Assembly (NCBI GenBank): GCA_037962975.1
Contig: CM075671.1
Location: 13,315,001-13,379,000, forward strand
Source of the DNA: Clitoria ternatea
Taxonomy: Eukaryota; Streptophyta; Magnoliopsida; Fabales; Fabaceae
Length of the DNA stretch: 64,000 bases
Direction: 5' to 3'
Numbering within the stretch: the first letter of the stretch is position 1; each line of letters begins with the position of its first letter. Position numbers and translations under genes: made by a program. The notes beneath the pieces were generated by a model that searched no databases, was not told the origin of the DNA, and worked only from the letters and a program-made list of their open reading frames with translations. Shown here piece by piece: positions 61,462-64,000 of this stretch.

Positions 61462-64000
61462 TTTGGGTTTTATATACAAGGTATTGGTGTTGTTTTTAGA
61501 TTTTGCTCATGTTGGTACGGTGATTCTTATGGAAAGGCTTTGCCCTTCCTTTTTCCCTTAGCATGCTATGCTCATAAAAATTGTGAGATGCTTCAAAATG
61601 GTTTATATATGTATATTGTCTCCACCTTTGTAGTAATCAAGATTTTTGCATGTGTGGGCTAAGAGAACTTTTTAGAATTTGGTTTCTTATGCTCCAAAAC
61701 TGCAACAAACATGTTCCTAATGATAATTCTCCTAGGTGAGGAATTTTTTCCCAGGCGAGTAGTTTGATTCTTTGTCATTATCCCTAGCTCGCCTAGGCGA
61801 GCCCCTTCGCAAGTTTACCTTTTCTAGTTTATTTTCATCCATTTATTATTCCTGTTTATCCTTTTTATTTTAGCTTAGTTTACTTTATTTTATTTACTTG
61901 TCCTATTATTTACTTTTGCTTTCCCCTCTCGTTCATCAAAACATAAATTTCTCTTACCTCGCAAGATTAATTTAGATGAAACGTCTTATTAGTCTCGCTT
62001 CTCCTTTTGAAAACCTCATTATTTCTAAAATTGATGGTCTATTCATAAACTTGTCATAAAAAAATAGTGAGGTTAATTTGGATGAGACATCATGTTAATC
62101 TTGTCCTTTTCTTTCAACGTTGCTTCTTAAAAAACATAAGTGCTCTTTGGAAGGGTTAATTTAGAGGGATATCTCGTTAACCCCGCACTCCTTTTGAAAA
62201 TATGCCATGGTTTTAAAAGGGATTTTGTCGTAAAAACAAGGTCAACTTGGATGAGATGTCCTGCTGACCTCTCTTTTTTGAACCATTTTCACAACATCTA
62301 TTTTGAAACCACATTTCCAAGAATCAATTTAGGTGGGATGCCTTATTAGTATAGATTAATTTGGATGAGAATCCTATTCCAGAAACCTATTTCTTCTTTC
62401 CAATTTGAGGTAATCGTTTCTAACAGATGGTGTGAGGTGTTAATACCTTTCCCACCTATATTTCGACTCTCAAAATCAAGAATCTTATTTTAGTTACTAG
62501 TTTCTTAACAAAGGTTTTCTCAATATTTTACTTAAAAAGTAAATATTAATGACGACTCCTTTTTTCAAACTTTCACCATTCAGTCAGTCATCTCACTGTG
62601 ATCCCATTTGTGACAACTATAAGCTAATTTTGGTATAAAATAAATACAAAACAATGCGCAATTAGATTGAAAATTTCAAAATCAAATTATAATTTATTCC
62701 TAGACGTTATTAGTTAAGTTTGGATCAAATCAATAATAATAGTATGTTTCTTTAATGTTATACAATATGTTTTATAATATACTAATAGTAAATGGCAAAA
62801 TATATGCTTAATTCTTTACATTTTTGTAGTTTATAGTTTCACCTATTATATTTTTTTCTACGTGGTCCTTTGATGTTTTTAATATTTTGTTATTTTTATT
62901 TTCTATTAACTTTATTAACATTATTAACTTTTTTATTTTTATCTCATCCATTTTTTCTCATGGCATTGAAGTGGTGAAATTTCTTCCTTTTCTCTCTCAT
63001 AACCACTAAATTATCACTCGTATCAACCACCAATCCAGCATCATAACTTCCAACCTCTATATATTTCATTTTGCATGTTAGAACCATCAAACTTCCAAAA
63101 CAAAGAAAGTGTTTATCTTTGTTATATCTAAATTATTGGTCTCTTAGTTGTTTATCTTAGGTCATTTCCCCTATATTTGGAGTCATGTTTTGAGTGGTAA
63201 AGAACCCTTTAACCAATAAATTTTCCTCCATTTTGTGAATATCAAGCATCTAAATAAGAATTAGCCTTACTATGGTTTTCTTCTATGTTTTATAAGAAAA
63301 TAAGCCAAGAAGGTCAAAGAAAAACATGAAATATAGAGAAGGCAGGCTACCAGCAACTCGCCTTGACGAGATTCCTTTCACCTGAGCAAAATGAAAAGAA
63401 GATGGTCATCTTGCCTAAGCAAGACCATTCTTGCTTAAGTGAGTCATGCGAGACAACACATCCTCCACTTAGTTTATGGGTCATATAAATGGCTAGAATA
63501 CAAAATTTCAGGCATGCAAAGCTTTGGAAGAAATTCTCTCGACTTTCACCTTAGAGCATCAATTTCTTTGAGGATTTCATTGTATTTCTTACTTTTGATC
63601 AAATGTAAGCATGTAAAACATGATCATGTGTGGCCCATTTTCTTTTGTTGGAATTGAATAGCCTTAGTTGGTTTATTATCTTGTAATTATATTGGTTCTT
63701 GTTAGGAATTAATTAAAGTTAGTAATTCCATCTTTTTCTCTAAATGCATGTCTTAAATGGAAGAATATTTCTCTTACGTGTTTCAACGTTTATGAACGAA
63801 ATTAAAGTTGAATTATCTATTACCCTTGATTTCTAGCAATAGAATCAAGTATAATAGTTGTTAGTACCCATTCCTAATCTAAATTTTATCGTTACATGTT
63901 AGCGAGATCTTCGTTTAAGGATATGATTTAGAACCCTAGCTCCAAGGAATCAAGTTTGGTGAAAATATGAATTTTAGTAACTTAATTGGTTGTGTAATTT
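61462..64000. other. Gene-free region, probably Ty3/gypsy-derived in part
   Basis: No gene is recognised. A perfect palindrome GCTCGCCTAGGCGAGC lies at 61787-61802 and looser relatives at 63355-63450. A run of diverged repeats (61960-62370) and a GACGACTCC word near 62550 resemble non-coding parts of plant gypsy elements. The last kilobase is plain AT-rich sequence. Confidence 0.4.
61960..62370. repeat. Diverged tandem repeats with a TTAATTTGGATGAGA core
   Basis: Related words recur at about 61966, 62071, 62154, 62240, 62320 and 62352: TTAATTTAGATGAAACGTC, TTAATTTGGATGAGACATC, TTAATTTAGAGGGATATC, TCAACTTGGATGAGATGTC, TCAATTTAGGTGGGATGCC and TTAATTTGGATGAGAATCC. Most are 80-105 bases apart. 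Most are followed by a TTAATC/TTAACC/CTGACC word. Confidence 0.65.

Overview
The window is nuclear plant DNA: AT-rich, intron-bearing genes set among LTR retrotransposons, MITEs, a CACTA end and microsatellites. Codon use, gene families and repeat types point to a legume, most likely Glycine or a close Phaseoleae relative. The genus is an inference from familiarity, not a search.

There are three well-supported gene models plus one damaged gene. EGY2-like chloroplast site-2-protease homologue: minus, 13921-18607, 11 exons, 555 codons, intact. WIYLD-domain nuclear protein: minus, 20496-25087, 5 exons, with a one-base frameshift in exon 4. A short conserved plant protein of unknown function: plus, 35910-38047, 5 exons, about 130 aa. 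RopGEF with a PRONE domain: minus, 39907-43481, 7 exons, 562 aa. A tRNA-Asp(GTC) gene lies on the minus strand at 38963-39034.

The left end (1-12.8 kb) is a transposon graveyard. It holds the 5' half of a Ty1/copia element (minus, 1-3418) with an intact gag, and two pieces of an LRR receptor kinase in opposite orientations (3888-4238 plus, 6560-7086 minus). Between those pieces lies an old copia gag split by an 887-bp foldback MITE (5056-5942). A complete but disabled copia element with a perfect 5-bp target duplication follows (7846-12821).

The middle (25-34 kb) has no genes. It contains a 16-copy, roughly 160-bp tandem array (28478-30972) that flips orientation at a GGCC junction. It continues as three inverted copies, into which a composite of a CACTA end and a copia relic has been inserted.

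The right part (44-64 kb) is also gene-free. Its main item is a Pack-MULE-like element (44090-47936) with long terminal inverted repeats, a 9-bp target duplication with one mismatch, a captured 14-3-3 gene fragment, and a solo Ty3/gypsy-type LTR nested inside that fragment. Further right are two hAT-type MITEs, gypsy-type LTR debris, and a foldback element (60061-61461) whose core is a 38-39 bp minisatellite.

The genes do not form a pathway. EGY2 acts in chloroplast membranes, the WIYLD protein probably in chromatin or the nucleus, and RopGEF at the plasma membrane. Their proximity looks incidental.
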